A DNA stretch of 64,000 nt from Clostridium amylolyticum (lineage in GTDB: Bacteria > Bacillota > Clostridia > Clostridiales > Clostridiaceae). The DNA lies in the NCBI RefSeq assembly GCF_900142075.1, contig NZ_FQZO01000001.1, forward strand, positions 806,001-870,000, in the 5' to 3' direction. Shown piece by piece: positions 8,199 to 16,816 of the stretch. The translations under genes and the position numbers were made by a program. Position 1 is the stretch's first letter. Each line of letters begins with the position of its first letter. Below the pieces are notes generated by a model that worked only from the letters and a program-made list of their open reading frames with translations, did no database searches and had not been told where the DNA came from.

Positions 8199-11100
8199 AT
8201 GTTCTTAAAATCTATTGAGATTAGAGGATTTAAATCCTTTGCTGATAAAACTGAATTGAATTTTAAAAAAGGAGTTACAGCGGTAGTAGGTCCAAACGGT
8301 AGCGGTAAAAGCAATATATCTGATGCAGTTAGATGGGTTTTAGGAGAACAGAGTGCAAAGAGCTTAAGAGGAGGCAAGATGGAGGATATCATCTTTGCTG
8401 GTACTCAATATAGAAAGCCAGTAGGACTTGCTCAAGTATCCCTTACTCTAGACAATACCAATGGAGAATTACCTATTGATTATAGTGACGTTACCATTAC
8501 AAGAAGGATTTTTCGCTCAGGTGAAAGTGAATATCTAATAAATAATACTAATTGCAGACTAAAAGACATAAATGAATTGTTTATGGATACCGGCATAGGT
8601 AAGGAAGGTTACTCTATTATTGGACAAGGTAAAATTGACGCTATCTTAAGTGGAAAGCCTGATGATAGAAGGAGTTTACTAGAAGAGGCTGCAGGAATTG
8701 TAAAATATAAAACCAGAAAAGAAGAAGCGGAAAAAAAGCTTGAGAATACTGAGCAAAATTTAATTAGGATTGGAGATATTATAAGTACTTACCAAGAAAG
8801 ATTAGGACCTCTAAAAATTGAAAGTGAAAAAGCTAAAGAGTTTGTAGAGCTATCCAATGAGTTAAACTCACTGGAAATATCCTTTATCATCGACAATATT
8901 AGTACATTGAAAAAATCTATTAACAATGAAATAGAAAAAATAAATAATTTAAAAAACTTAATAGAAGAAATTGAAGTTCAAAACATACATTTAAAAGAAG
9001 AACTAAATAATAAAAGTAGTAAGCTTGAAGCTCATGAAGCTACTTACCAAAATGAGAAAAATAAATATTATAGTAATAAATCAAAAGGTCAAGAATTAGA
9101 ATATCAAATTCAAATCCTAAAAGAAAAAATTACTTTTGTGGAGGAGAATATTAATAGAAATAACAATATTATAACGGATTTAAATAATACCATAAATCAG
9201 TTAACGGGAATAAAAGAAAACTTAGATGATGAGCTTAAAGCTAATCAATTAAAGCAAAATAGTCTAGATGATAATATAATAAAGTTAGAACAAGAAGTGT
9301 TAAATATTAACCATAACATAATGGAGAGAGAAACTTTATCTGAGAACTTAAGAACAGAAGCTATAGAGTTATTAAGAAAATCTTCAGATTTAACCAATAA
9401 AAAGTCAACTATTCAAAATGAATATGATCACAATGAAGAGCACATTAAAGAATTAGAAAATCAGGTTAACAATTATAGAAATTTATCTAGTATAAATACA
9501 AATACTCTATCAGCTATAAATAATTCCATTGATGAAGTCAATAATGAAGTATATCAGCTTGAAAATACATTGGAAGATTTAAAAAGAAAACTTAAAGTAA
9601 AAAATATAGAAATAGAAGAGCATGAAAAAGAACTTAGATTAGAAAACATTCAATATAACAAGTTAGAAGCTAATTATACCATGCTTAATAATTTGGAAAA
9701 ACAATATGAAGGCTATAATAGGGCGGTTAAAACATTAATCCATGACTCAGAAAAAGGTTTATTCAGTATAAAGAGAGATAACTTTTTTGTTCTAGGAGAT
9801 ATTATAAAGGTTAATAAACAATATGAAACAAGCATGGAAATAGCCTTGGGATCCTCTATTTCTGATATTATTACAGAAGATGAAAATACTGCTAAAATAC
9901 TAATTAAATATTTAAAAGAGAATGCATTAGGTAGAGCTACCTTCTTGCCCCTTTCCATAATCAGAGGACGTAAGGTTAATGTAAGTGAAAACATAGCCTC
10001 CCTTCCTGGTTATATAGGTATAGCTAGCGATCTTATAGATTTTAATGAAAAATATAAAAATGCCATACAGTATGTTTTAGGAAGAACCGTCATATGCAAA
10101 GATATGAACAGTGCTTTAAACGTAGCTAAAAAAAGTAATTTTTCTTTTAAAATTGTTACCTTAGATGGAGAGATAGTTAATATTGGTGGAGCATTAACAG
10201 GGGGAAGTAGCTTTAGGAAAAATACCAGCATTATAAGCAGAAAAAGAGAAATAGAGGATACTTTAATTTCTATAGAAGAGGCTAAAGAAAAAATAAAGAG
10301 CTTAACAAAAAAATTATCTGACCTTAGAAAAGCGTATAAACAAATAGATGACTCAATACTATCAGCTAGAGATGAAATACACTTTAAGAACATAGATATT
10401 ACAAAGCTAAAAGAAAAAACTGTCTCTTTAAAATTAGAATCTAATAGAATAAACAATTCTTTATCTGTGGCAGAAAAGGATATAGAAGATTCTAAGAATA
10501 GAAAAATGTTGCTTTTGCAAAAAATTACAGATATAAATAATTTAATAAATAACTCCAATGCTCTAGAATCTAAAAATAGAAATTCTATATTGAATATGGA
10601 TAAAGAATTATCAAGTGAAAGATTAAAATTAAATGAGTTAAAACATGAAGTAACAGAGTTAAAAATTGAAAAAGCAAAAATAGATGAAATGGTATCTGCT
10701 AAAATAAATGAATTAGTTAGAATATCCAAGGACATGGAATCAAATAATAATAAGATACATGAACTAAAAGATGAAATAATTAAGTCCTGTGAAAATAAAA
10801 GAAAATATGATGTGGATATACTAAGCTGCAACTCTGAAATTCATAATATAAACAATCTAATACTTGAAATGGAAAAACAATTTCTAGAATATGAGCATAA
10901 GAGAGTGCAATTAAAAGATGAAATTAAAATAATTCAATCTAGTTTAGAGGATAAGAAAAGAACCATTCAAACTTATGAAGAACAAGCTCATAAATTTGAA
11001 ATTGCAAAGGCTAGATATGAGATGGAATATGATAATATTCTTAAAAGACTTAATGATGAAATGAATCTTACCATTGCCGAAGCTGAAGAGAAAGCAGTAC

Positions 11101-11759
11101 CTATAGAGGATATGGATATGGTTAAGAAGCTTATTAAATCACTGAAGGAGAAAATAAGCTTACTAGGAACAGTAAATGTGGGCGCTATAGAGGAATATAG
11201 TGAAATAAGTGAAAAATATAATTTTATGTCCTTGCAACAAGAAGATCTTACCAATGCTAAAAGCGAATTAAATAATGTAATAAACGAAATGACAGAGCAA
11301 ATGAGAAGCTTATTTATAAATAACTTTAAAACATTAAAAACTAACTTTAATGATACTTTTAAGCAGTTATTTAAAGGTGGAAGTGCTGATTTAATTCTAT
11401 CAGAAGGGGACGAACTCACAGCAAATATAGAAATAAACGTTCAACCTCCTGGCAAAAAACTCCAAAATATAAATCTTATGTCTGGAGGAGAAAAAGTATT
11501 ATCGGCAATAGCACTACTATTTGCAATATTAAAAATGAAACCTACTCCTTTTTGTATATTAGATGAGATTGAAGCAGCATTAGACGATTCCAATGTATAC
11601 AGGTATGCGGAATTCATGAAAGAATTCTCTGAAAGAGTTCAATTTATTGTAATAACACATAGAAAAGGCACCATGGAAGCTAGTGATATATTGTATGGAG
11701 TAACCATGGAAGAAAAGGGTATATCAAAGGTGGTATCCTTGGATTTATCCGATAACTAA
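8199..11759 (+). CDS. smc: Chromosome segregation protein SMC
   Basis: SMC is the ATPase core of the bacterial condensin that organises and segregates chromosomes with ScpA and ScpB. The 1186-residue product has Walker A GPNGSGKSN at residues 31-39, two long coiled-coil arms, a central hinge with GALTGGSSFRKN at its exit, then the ABC signature LMSGGEKVLSAIALL and Walker B FCILDEIEAALDDSN. The length is normal. ATG 8199 follows AGAAGGAGTG. ftsY starts 12 bases downstream, the conserved smc-ftsY pair. Confidence 0.98.
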   Translation: MFLKSIEIRGFKSFADKTELNFKKGVTAVVGPNGSGKSNISDAVRWVLGEQSAKSLRGGKMEDIIFAGTQYRKPVGLAQVSLTLDNTNGELPIDYSDVTITRRIFRSGESEYLINNTNCRLKDINELFMDTGIGKEGYSIIGQGKIDAILSGKPDDRRSLLEEAAGIVKYKTRKEEAEKKLENTEQNLIRIGDIISTYQERLGPLKIESEKAKEFVELSNELNSLEISFIIDNISTLKKSINNEIEKINNLKNLIEEIEVQNIHLKEELNNKSSKLEAHEATYQNEKNKYYSNKSKGQELEYQIQILKEKITFVEENINRNNNIITDLNNTINQLTGIKENLDDELKANQLKQNSLDDNIIKLEQEVLNINHNIMERETLSENLRTEAIELLRKSSDLTNKKSTIQNEYDHNEEHIKELENQVNNYRNLSSINTNTLSAINNSIDEVNNEVYQLENTLEDLKRKLKVKNIEIEEHEKELRLENIQYNKLEANYTMLNNLEKQYEGYNRAVKTLIHDSEKGLFSIKRDNFFVLGDIIKVNKQYETSMEIALGSSISDIITEDENTAKILIKYLKENALGRATFLPLSIIRGRKVNVSENIASLPGYIGIASDLIDFNEKYKNAIQYVLGRTVICKDMNSALNVAKKSNFSFKIVTLDGEIVNIGGALTGGSSFRKNTSIISRKREIEDTLISIEEAKEKIKSLTKKLSDLRKAYKQIDDSILSARDEIHFKNIDITKLKEKTVSLKLESNRINNSLSVAEKDIEDSKNRKMLLLQKITDINNLINNSNALESKNRNSILNMDKELSSERLKLNELKHEVTELKIEKAKIDEMVSAKINELVRISKDMESNNNKIHELKDEIIKSCENKRKYDVDILSCNSEIHNINNLILEMEKQFLEYEHKRVQLKDEIKIIQSSLEDKKRTIQTYEEQAHKFEIAKARYEMEYDNILKRLNDEMNLTIAEAEEKAVPIEDMDMVKKLIKSLKEKISLLGTVNVGAIEEYSEISEKYNFMSLQQEDLTNAKSELNNVINEMTEQMRSLFINNFKTLKTNFNDTFKQLFKGGSADLILSEGDELTANIEINVQPPGKKLQNINLMSGGEKVLSAIALLFAILKMKPTPFCILDEIEAALDDSNVYRYAEFMKEFSERVQFIVITHRKGTMEASDILYGVTMEEKGISKVVSLDLSDN

Positions 11760-11771
11760 GGGAGGAATAAT

Positions 11772-12680
11772 ATGTTACAAAATTTCTTTGACAAATTAAA
11801 AGCAGGACTAAACAAAACTAGAAACAACTTCACGGACAAGGTAAATGAATTGTTTAATTTAGCTATAAATATAGACGATGATCTTTATGAAGAGCTGGAA
11901 GAAATACTTATTACTTCTGATATTGGAATGGATACTACCATTACCATTATCAATAACTTGAAGGATAAAATAAGAGAAAATAAAATAAATGACCCAGCAG
12001 AGTTAAAACCTTGCCTTAAGGAAGTTATAAAAGAAATACTGGACAAAGATAGCAATAAAATTGAAGAAGAGTTTCCAAAAGTAATGCTTATCATAGGTGT
12101 AAATGGTGTGGGTAAAACAACTTCCATTGGCAAAATAGCTTCTAGGTATAAAAATAACAACAAAAAGGTTTTATTAGCAGCAGCAGATACCTTTAGGGCA
12201 GCTGCCATAGATCAACTGGAAATATGGAGCCAAAGAGCAGGGGTGGATTTAGTTAGACACCAAGAAGGTTCTGACCCTGCTGCGGTAGTTTATGATGCAG
12301 TTCAAGCTGCAAAGGCCAGAAAAGTTGATTTGCTTATATGTGATACGGCAGGAAGGTTACACAATAAAAAGAATTTAATGGATGAGTTGTCCAAAATAAA
12401 TAGAATAATTAATCGTGAATATGGTGAAGCTCAAAAAGAAACTTTACTAGTATTAGATGGAACTACAGGACAAAATGCGGTAATTCAAGCCAAGCAATTT
12501 ATGGAGGTATGCCCTATAGATGGAATTATACTTACAAAGCTAGACGGCACTGCAAAGGGTGGCGTAGTGATTTCCATTAAAAACACCTTAAACATTCCTG
12601 TAAGGTATATAGGTGTTGGGGAAGGCATAGAAGATTTGCAAGAATTCAACTCCAAAGATTTTACTGATGCATTATTTTAA
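11772..12680 (+). CDS. ftsY: Signal recognition particle receptor FtsY
   Basis: FtsY is the membrane-associated GTPase that receives SRP-ribosome complexes. The 302-residue product has a short N domain and the G domain motifs GVNGVGKTTS (G1), DTFRAAAIDQLE, DTAGRLHNKKNLMDEL (G3), TKLDGTAKGG (G4) and the C-terminal GEGIEDLQEF. It lacks the long acidic A domain of E. coli FtsY, which is normal for Firmicutes. GGAGG precedes the start. It lies between smc and ylxM-ffh. Confidence 0.97.
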   Translation: MLQNFFDKLKAGLNKTRNNFTDKVNELFNLAINIDDDLYEELEEILITSDIGMDTTITIINNLKDKIRENKINDPAELKPCLKEVIKEILDKDSNKIEEEFPKVMLIIGVNGVGKTTSIGKIASRYKNNNKKVLLAAADTFRAAAIDQLEIWSQRAGVDLVRHQEGSDPAAVVYDAVQAAKARKVDLLICDTAGRLHNKKNLMDELSKINRIINREYGEAQKETLLVLDGTTGQNAVIQAKQFMEVCPIDGIILTKLDGTAKGGVVISIKNTLNIPVRYIGVGEGIEDLQEFNSKDFTDALF

Positions 12681-12699
12681 TGCTGTTAAGTAAAAGTAC

Positions 12700-12728
12700 T
12701 TGACACATATTTTTAAATCTGATATTAT
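12700..12728 (+). promoter_or_regulatory. Strong promoter for ylxM-ffh
   Basis: A perfect TTGACA at 12700-12705 and TATTAT at 12723-12728 are 17 bases apart, placed directly upstream of ylxM. The TTG of this -35 box is in frame with ylxM and could be mistaken for its start codon. Confidence 0.75.
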
Positions 12729-12750
12729 CATTACTGTGATAGGTGATCGT

Positions 12751-13089
12751 ATGATGGATAGGATAGAGCTGTCGGTTTTATTAGATTATTATGGAAAGCT
12801 CTTAACAGAAAAACAACAAAAGATAATGAATTTATACTACAACGAAGATTTATCATTATCTGAAATTGCAGAATTAAATAATACCAGTAGGCAGGCTATT
12901 TATGATCTTATTAAAAGATGTTATAAACAGCTTTTAACCTATGAAGATAAGTTATGTTTAATGAAACAAGACATTGAACTAGAATCTCAGATAAATTTGA
13001 TAATAGATAATTTAAATAAAATACAAGGTTCAAATAATGATGATATAAAAATAATTCAGGATATAAAATCTATTTTAGAAAAATTATAG
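12751..13089 (+). CDS. ylxM: YlxM/p13-like SRP-associated protein
   Basis: YlxM (p13 family) is a small helix-turn-helix protein encoded next to ffh and is thought to modulate the SRP system. The 113-residue product contains LLDYYGKLLTEKQQKIMNLYYNEDLSLSEIA-type sequence (residues about 9-40) and an HTH segment with SRQAIYDLIKRC. The chosen start is ATG 12751 behind AGGTGAT; ATG 12754 is equally possible. The frame opens further upstream at a TTG, but that triplet is part of the promoter. ffh follows 15 bases later. Confidence 0.9.
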   Translation: MMDRIELSVLLDYYGKLLTEKQQKIMNLYYNEDLSLSEIAELNNTSRQAIYDLIKRCYKQLLTYEDKLCLMKQDIELESQINLIIDNLNKIQGSNNDDIKIIQDIKSILEKL

Positions 13090-13104
13090 TATAGGAGGGT
13101 TAGC

Positions 13105-14454
13105 ATGGCTTTTGAAGGATTATCCTCAAAACTTCAGGAAACCATAAAAAAGTTAAAAGGTAAAGGCAAACTATCCGAAAAAGATATTAAAGAAGCTATG
13201 AGAGAAGTTAAGCTTGCTTTATTAGAAGCTGATGTTAACTTTAAGGTAGTAAAGAGCTTTATAAACAGAGTTACTGAAAAATGTTTGGGGTCTGAAGTTT
13301 TAGAAAGTTTAACCCCAGGACAAAGCGTTATTAAAATAGTTAATGAAGAGCTCACTAAGTTAATGGGTGGTACTGAAAGCAAGATTAGCTATTCAGATAA
13401 TGGCCCCACTATAATAATGCTGGTAGGATTGCAAGGGGCTGGTAAGACCACCATGTGCGGCAAGCTAGCATTATACTTACGAAAGAAAAATAAAAAACCG
13501 CTTTTGGTAGCAGCTGATATATATAGACCTGCAGCGATAAAACAGTTGCAGGTGGTAGGAAAACAAATAGATATACCTGTTTTCTCCATGGGAGATAAGA
13601 TTAGTCCAGTGGACATAGTAAAAGCTTCCATAAAACATGCTAAAGATAACTCAAATAACATCATAATAGTAGATACAGCAGGTAGATTGCACATAGATGA
13701 AGAATTAATGGAAGAATTAAAGTCTGTTAAAAATGCAGTTAACCCTAATGAAATACTTTTAGTAGTAGACTCCATGACAGGTCAAGATGCTGTAAATGTG
13801 GCAGAATCCTTTAATAATAGCTTAGATATTTCAGGTGTAATACTCACTAAGTTAGATGGTGACACCAGAGGTGGTGCAGCACTTTCCATTAGAGAAATAA
13901 CTAATAAGCCCATTAAATTTGTAGGTTTGGGAGAAAAGATGAATGACATAGAAATTTTTCATCCTGAACGAATGGCTTCTAGAATACTAGGCATGGGAGA
14001 TATTCTATCCCTTATAGAAAAAGCACAATCTGCTATAGACGAAAAAGAAGCAGCAGCATTAGGAAACAGAATGCTAACTCAAGAATTTAACTTTGAGGAC
14101 TTTTTATCTGCTATGAATCAGATGAAAAAACTTGGTCCTATTAATAAACTTATAGAGATGATCCCTGGTTTTAATGCGAAGCAATTAGAAGGGGTTGACT
14201 TGAGTCAAAGCGAAAAAGAAATGGCAAAGGTAGAAGCATTAATCAATTCCATGACTCAAAAAGAAAGAAAAAGTCCATCCCTTATAACCGCATCTCCTTC
14301 AAGAAAAAGAAGGATAGCTAATGGTTCTGGATGTACAGTTCAACAAGTTAATAAGCTTCTAAAGGATTTTGAGAATATGAAGAAAATGACAAAGCAAATG
14401 AAATCCATGCAGAAGAATAATAAAAAAGGCTTATTCGGTAAATTACCTTTCTGA
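13105..14454 (+). CDS. ffh: Signal recognition particle protein Ffh
   Basis: Ffh binds 4.5S/6S RNA and signal peptides and targets nascent proteins to FtsY. The 449-residue product has the N domain from residue 1, G1 GLQGAGKTTM, IYRPAAIKQL, DTAGRLHIDEEL, TKLDGDTRGG, and a methionine-rich M domain that includes SRKRRIANGSGC, the SRP RNA-binding helix. The start follows GGAGGGTTAGC. It heads the ribosome-related run rpsP-khpA-rimM-trmD-rplS. Confidence 0.98.
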   Translation: MAFEGLSSKLQETIKKLKGKGKLSEKDIKEAMREVKLALLEADVNFKVVKSFINRVTEKCLGSEVLESLTPGQSVIKIVNEELTKLMGGTESKISYSDNGPTIIMLVGLQGAGKTTMCGKLALYLRKKNKKPLLVAADIYRPAAIKQLQVVGKQIDIPVFSMGDKISPVDIVKASIKHAKDNSNNIIIVDTAGRLHIDEELMEELKSVKNAVNPNEILLVVDSMTGQDAVNVAESFNNSLDISGVILTKLDGDTRGGAALSIREITNKPIKFVGLGEKMNDIEIFHPERMASRILGMGDILSLIEKAQSAIDEKEAAALGNRMLTQEFNFEDFLSAMNQMKKLGPINKLIEMIPGFNAKQLEGVDLSQSEKEMAKVEALINSMTQKERKSPSLITASPSRKRRIANGSGCTVQQVNKLLKDFENMKKMTKQMKSMQKNNKKGLFGKLPF

Positions 14455-14493
14455 TTTAGCCTTAAGGATTCCTACTTGAAGGAGGTGAATTAA

Positions 14494-14739
14494 ATGGCAG
14501 TTAAAATAAGATTAAAGAGAATGGGCGCTAAAAAAGCTCCTTTCTATAGAGTTGTAGTATCTGACTCAAGAAGCCCAAGAGATGGTAGATTCATCGAAGA
14601 AATCGGTTATTATAATCCAATTTCTGAACCAGCAGTTATTAAAATTGATGAAGAAAAAGCAGTACAATGGGTAAAAAATGGAGCTCAACCTACAGATGTT
14701 GTTAAAAAGCTATTTGAAAAAGCTGGTATTAACAAATAG
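14494..14739 (+). CDS. rpsP: 30S ribosomal protein S16
   Basis: S16 is a small-subunit assembly protein. The 81-residue product starts MAVKIRLKRMGAKKAPFYRVVV with the S16 signature, and has the usual length. A strong AAGGAGGTG site precedes ATG 14494. It lies between ffh and khpA. Confidence 0.98.
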   Translation: MAVKIRLKRMGAKKAPFYRVVVSDSRSPRDGRFIEEIGYYNPISEPAVIKIDEEKAVQWVKNGAQPTDVVKKLFEKAGINK

Positions 14740-14744
14740 TTTTT

Positions 14745-14786
14745 GGGAGGTGAATTCTGCTAATTACAATATTAGCAGAACTATAA
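14745..14786 (+). promoter_or_regulatory. Hairpin between Shine-Dalgarno and start codon of khpA
   Basis: GGGAGGTGA lies at 14745-14753, but the khpA ATG is at 14787, about 36 bases beyond the GGAGG core. A perfect 10-bp stem, TTCTGCTAAT (14755-14764) with ATTAGCAGAA (14771-14780) and a 6-base loop, fills the gap. If folded, the effective spacing is about 10 bases. Confidence 0.6.
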
Positions 14787-15014
14787 ATGAAGGAATTAGT
14801 TGAAATTATAGCTAAATCACTAGTTGATAATCCTGATTTAGTTCAGGTAAAAGAAGTTGCTGGAGAGCAATCTATTATCCTTGAATTAAAAGTTGCTCCT
14901 GAAGATATGGGTAAAGTGATTGGAAAGCAGGGAAGAATAGCAAAAGCTATCAGAACTGTAGTTAAAGCAGCTGCTATTAAAGAAAATAAACGAGTAGTAG
15001 TTGAAATAATATAA
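14787..15014 (+). CDS. khpA: KhpA, KH-domain RNA-binding protein
   Basis: KhpA (YlqC) is a 75-residue single KH-domain protein that binds RNA, often as a heterodimer with KhpB/Jag. The motif GKVIGKQGRIAKAIRTVV (GxxGxxG with variable loop) is the KH core, in DMGKVIGKQGR. It is placed between rpsP and rimM as in other Firmicutes. ATG 14787 has no ribosome site directly before it; the site lies upstream of a hairpin. A terminator-like hairpin follows. Confidence 0.95.
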   Translation: MKELVEIIAKSLVDNPDLVQVKEVAGEQSIILELKVAPEDMGKVIGKQGRIAKAIRTVVKAAAIKENKRVVVEII

Positions 15015-15016
15015 TT

Positions 15017-15048
15017 AAAAGAGTTAGGGTAGCCTAGCTCTTTTATTA
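15017..15048 (+). terminator. Hairpin between khpA and rimM (terminator or attenuator)
   Basis: AAAAGAG...TAGG (from 15017) pairs with CCTA...CTCTTTT (to 15044) in an interrupted stem ending in a T run. It may partly reduce read-through into rimM-trmD. Confidence 0.6.
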
Positions 15049-15065
15049 ATATGGAGGTGGATAAT

Positions 15066-15566
15066 TTGAATGATTTTCTTGCTGTAGGTCAAATTATTAA
15101 TACTCATGGTATTAAAGGAGAGTTGAAGATTTATCCATTAACTGATGACATACGTAGATTTAGAAAGCTTAAAACAGTCATAGTAGATGGTAATGAAATG
15201 AATATTTCTTGGTGTAAACTGCAAAATGATAGAGTTATCATAAAATTAGAAGGTATCGATAGTATCGAGCAAGGAGAAAAGCTCAAAACTAAATATCTAG
15301 AAGTAAAAAGAGAAGATGCAGTAAAACTTCCAGAAGATACATATTTCATCGCAGACTTAGTAGGTTGTGAAGTTTATGACTCTAATGAAGAATATGTGGG
15401 TAAAGTTTTTGAAATAATAAAAACCGGTAGCAACGACGTATACTGGATAAAAAATAATAAAAAAGAAGTTCTAGTACCTGCTATGAAAGAATTTGTTACT
15501 GACATTGATATATCAAGTAAAAAAATTATTATAAGGCCTGTAGGAGAATGGATGGATGAAGATTAG
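15066..15566 (+). CDS. rimM: 16S rRNA processing protein RimM
   Basis: RimM assists maturation of the 30S head and binds S19. The 166-residue product has the N-terminal RimM barrel (FLAVGQIINTHGIKGELKIYP) and a C-terminal PRC barrel (YFIADLVGCEVYD, VLVPAMKEFV). The chosen start is TTG 15066, seven bases after GGAGG; an in-frame ATG at 15051 overlaps that ribosome site. It overlaps trmD by 11 bases, which suggests translational coupling. Confidence 0.94.
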   Translation: MNDFLAVGQIINTHGIKGELKIYPLTDDIRRFRKLKTVIVDGNEMNISWCKLQNDRVIIKLEGIDSIEQGEKLKTKYLEVKREDAVKLPEDTYFIADLVGCEVYDSNEEYVGKVFEIIKTGSNDVYWIKNNKKEVLVPAMKEFVTDIDISSKKIIIRPVGEWMDED

Positions 15567-16275
15567 TATTTTAACTTTATTTCCTGAAATGTTTGATGTA
15601 TTTCAACATAGTATCCTAGGCAGGGCTATAAAAAATAATGTTATAACTATTGATTTATATAATATTAGAGACTATTCAAATAATAAGCATAAAAAAGTGG
15701 ATGACTACCCTTATGGCGGTGGAGCAGGTATGGTTTTATCACCACAACCTATAGTGGATTGTTTAAAATCAGTAAAAGAAAATAATAAGGGGAAAGTTGT
15801 CTTTTTAGGCCCCAGAGGAAAGACTTTTAATCATGAAAAAGCCATGGATTTTTCAAAGGAAGAAGAACTGATTTTTTTATGCGGACATTATGAAGGATTA
15901 GACGAAAGAATATACAATTATATAGATGAAGAAATTTCCTTAGGTGATTTTGTACTTACTGGAGGGGAAATGGCTTGTATACCCATAGTAGATAGTATTT
16001 GTAGGCTTATTCCTGGAGTACTTTCTTCTAATGAAAGCTTTGAAGAAGAATCTTTTTACAATGGACTATTAGAATATCCTCAGTATACTAGACCGGAAGA
16101 ATATAATGGAGAGAAAGTTCCAGAAATACTCCTTTCTGGTCATCATGATAATATAAAAAAATGGAGAAAAGCAAAATCATTAATAATAACTAAAGAAAGA
16201 CGTCCTGATCTTTATAAAAAGTATAAGTTAACCAAAGAAGATATAAAAATATTGAAAAACTTTGGAGAAAATTAA
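15556..16275 (+). CDS. trmD: tRNA (guanine-N1-)-methyltransferase TrmD
   Basis: TrmD makes m1G37 in tRNAs that read codons starting with C and for proline, preventing +1 frameshifts. The 239-residue product starts MKISILTLFPEMFDVF and has the knotted SPOUT cofactor-binding segment FVLTGGEMACIPIVDSICRLIPGVL plus YTRPEEY, all expected of TrmD. It starts inside the end of rimM. Confidence 0.97.
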   Translation: MKISILTLFPEMFDVFQHSILGRAIKNNVITIDLYNIRDYSNNKHKKVDDYPYGGGAGMVLSPQPIVDCLKSVKENNKGKVVFLGPRGKTFNHEKAMDFSKEEELIFLCGHYEGLDERIYNYIDEEISLGDFVLTGGEMACIPIVDSICRLIPGVLSSNESFEEESFYNGLLEYPQYTRPEEYNGEKVPEILLSGHHDNIKKWRKAKSLIITKERRPDLYKKYKLTKEDIKILKNFGEN

Positions 16276-16283
16276 AATTTATA

Positions 16284-16312
16284 TTGAATTATAGAAAGGT
16301 ATATGCTAAAAT
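16284..16312 (+). promoter_or_regulatory. Promoter for rplS
   Basis: TTGAAT at 16284-16289 and TAAAAT at 16307-16312 are separated by 17 bases. It would give rplS a separate transcript with a leader of about 75 bases. Confidence 0.6.
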
Positions 16313-16330
16313 TACCTTTGTGCTAGTACG

Positions 16331-16368
16331 GGCGTTCCTCTATTCATATTAAATATGGTATGAACGTC
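16331..16368 (+). ncRNA. Structured leader of rplS (candidate L19 leader)
   Basis: GGCGTTC (16331-16337) pairs with GAACGTC (16362-16368), enclosing a second stem. The structure lies between the rplS promoter and its ribosome site, where Firmicutes carry the L19 autoregulatory leader. I could not match it to the Rfam model by eye. Confidence 0.45.
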
Positions 16369-16395
16369 AAATTCATCACTAAGGAGGGAAAGCAC

Positions 16396-16743
16396 ATGAA
16401 CGATATTATAAAATCCATAGAACAAGAGCAGTTAAGATCAGATTTACCTCAATTTAATGTAGGTGATTCAGTAAAAGTTTACGTAAAAGTAAAAGAAAAT
16501 AACAGAGAAAGAGTTCAAATGTTTGAAGGCACTGTTATTAAAAGACAAAATGGTGGTATAAGAGAAACTTTTACAGTTAGAAGACTTGCTTATAATGTTG
16601 GAGTAGAGAGAACTTTCCCAGTTAACTCTCCTATCATTGATAAAATTGAAGTAACAAGAAGAGGTAAGGTTAGAAGAGCTAAACTATTCTACTTAAGAGA
16701 TAGAGTTGGTAAGGCTGCTAAAGTTAAAGAACTTATCAAATAG
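16396..16743 (+). CDS. rplS: 50S ribosomal protein L19
   Basis: L19 lies at the interface of the two subunits. The 115-residue product starts MNDIIKSIEQEQLRSDLP and contains VKENNRERVQMFEGTVI and RRGKVRRAKLFYLRD, both diagnostic of L19. ATG 16396 follows AAGGAGGG; the longer frame from 16360 lies in the structured leader and lacks a ribosome site. A strong terminator follows. Confidence 0.98.
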   Translation: MNDIIKSIEQEQLRSDLPQFNVGDSVKVYVKVKENNRERVQMFEGTVIKRQNGGIRETFTVRRLAYNVGVERTFPVNSPIIDKIEVTRRGKVRRAKLFYLRDRVGKAAKVKELIK

Positions 16744-16751
16744 AAACTAAT

Positions 16752-16782
16752 AAAATGGGACTGTTACAGTCCCATTTTTATT
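16752..16782 (+). terminator. Terminator after rplS
   Basis: AAAATGGGACTG and CAGTCCCATTTT form a perfect 12-bp stem (16752-16778) followed by a short T-rich tail. Confidence 0.85.
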
Positions 16783-16816
16783 ATATAAAATATTCTATTC
16801 AAGGATGTGATATTAA

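Noticed and set aside
10010..10831. Long open frame on the minus strand inside smc (273 codons)
   Set aside because: It is antisense to the SMC coiled coil, has leucine/phenylalanine/serine-rich composition typical of reverse-strand AT-rich coding DNA, and no ribosome site. Similar shadows inside infB, topA and pnp were rejected for the same reason.
12700..12750. N-terminal extension of ylxM from TTG 12700
   Set aside because: The TTG is part of a perfect -35 box with a TATTAT -10 17 bases later, and a proper ribosome site lies before ATG 12751.
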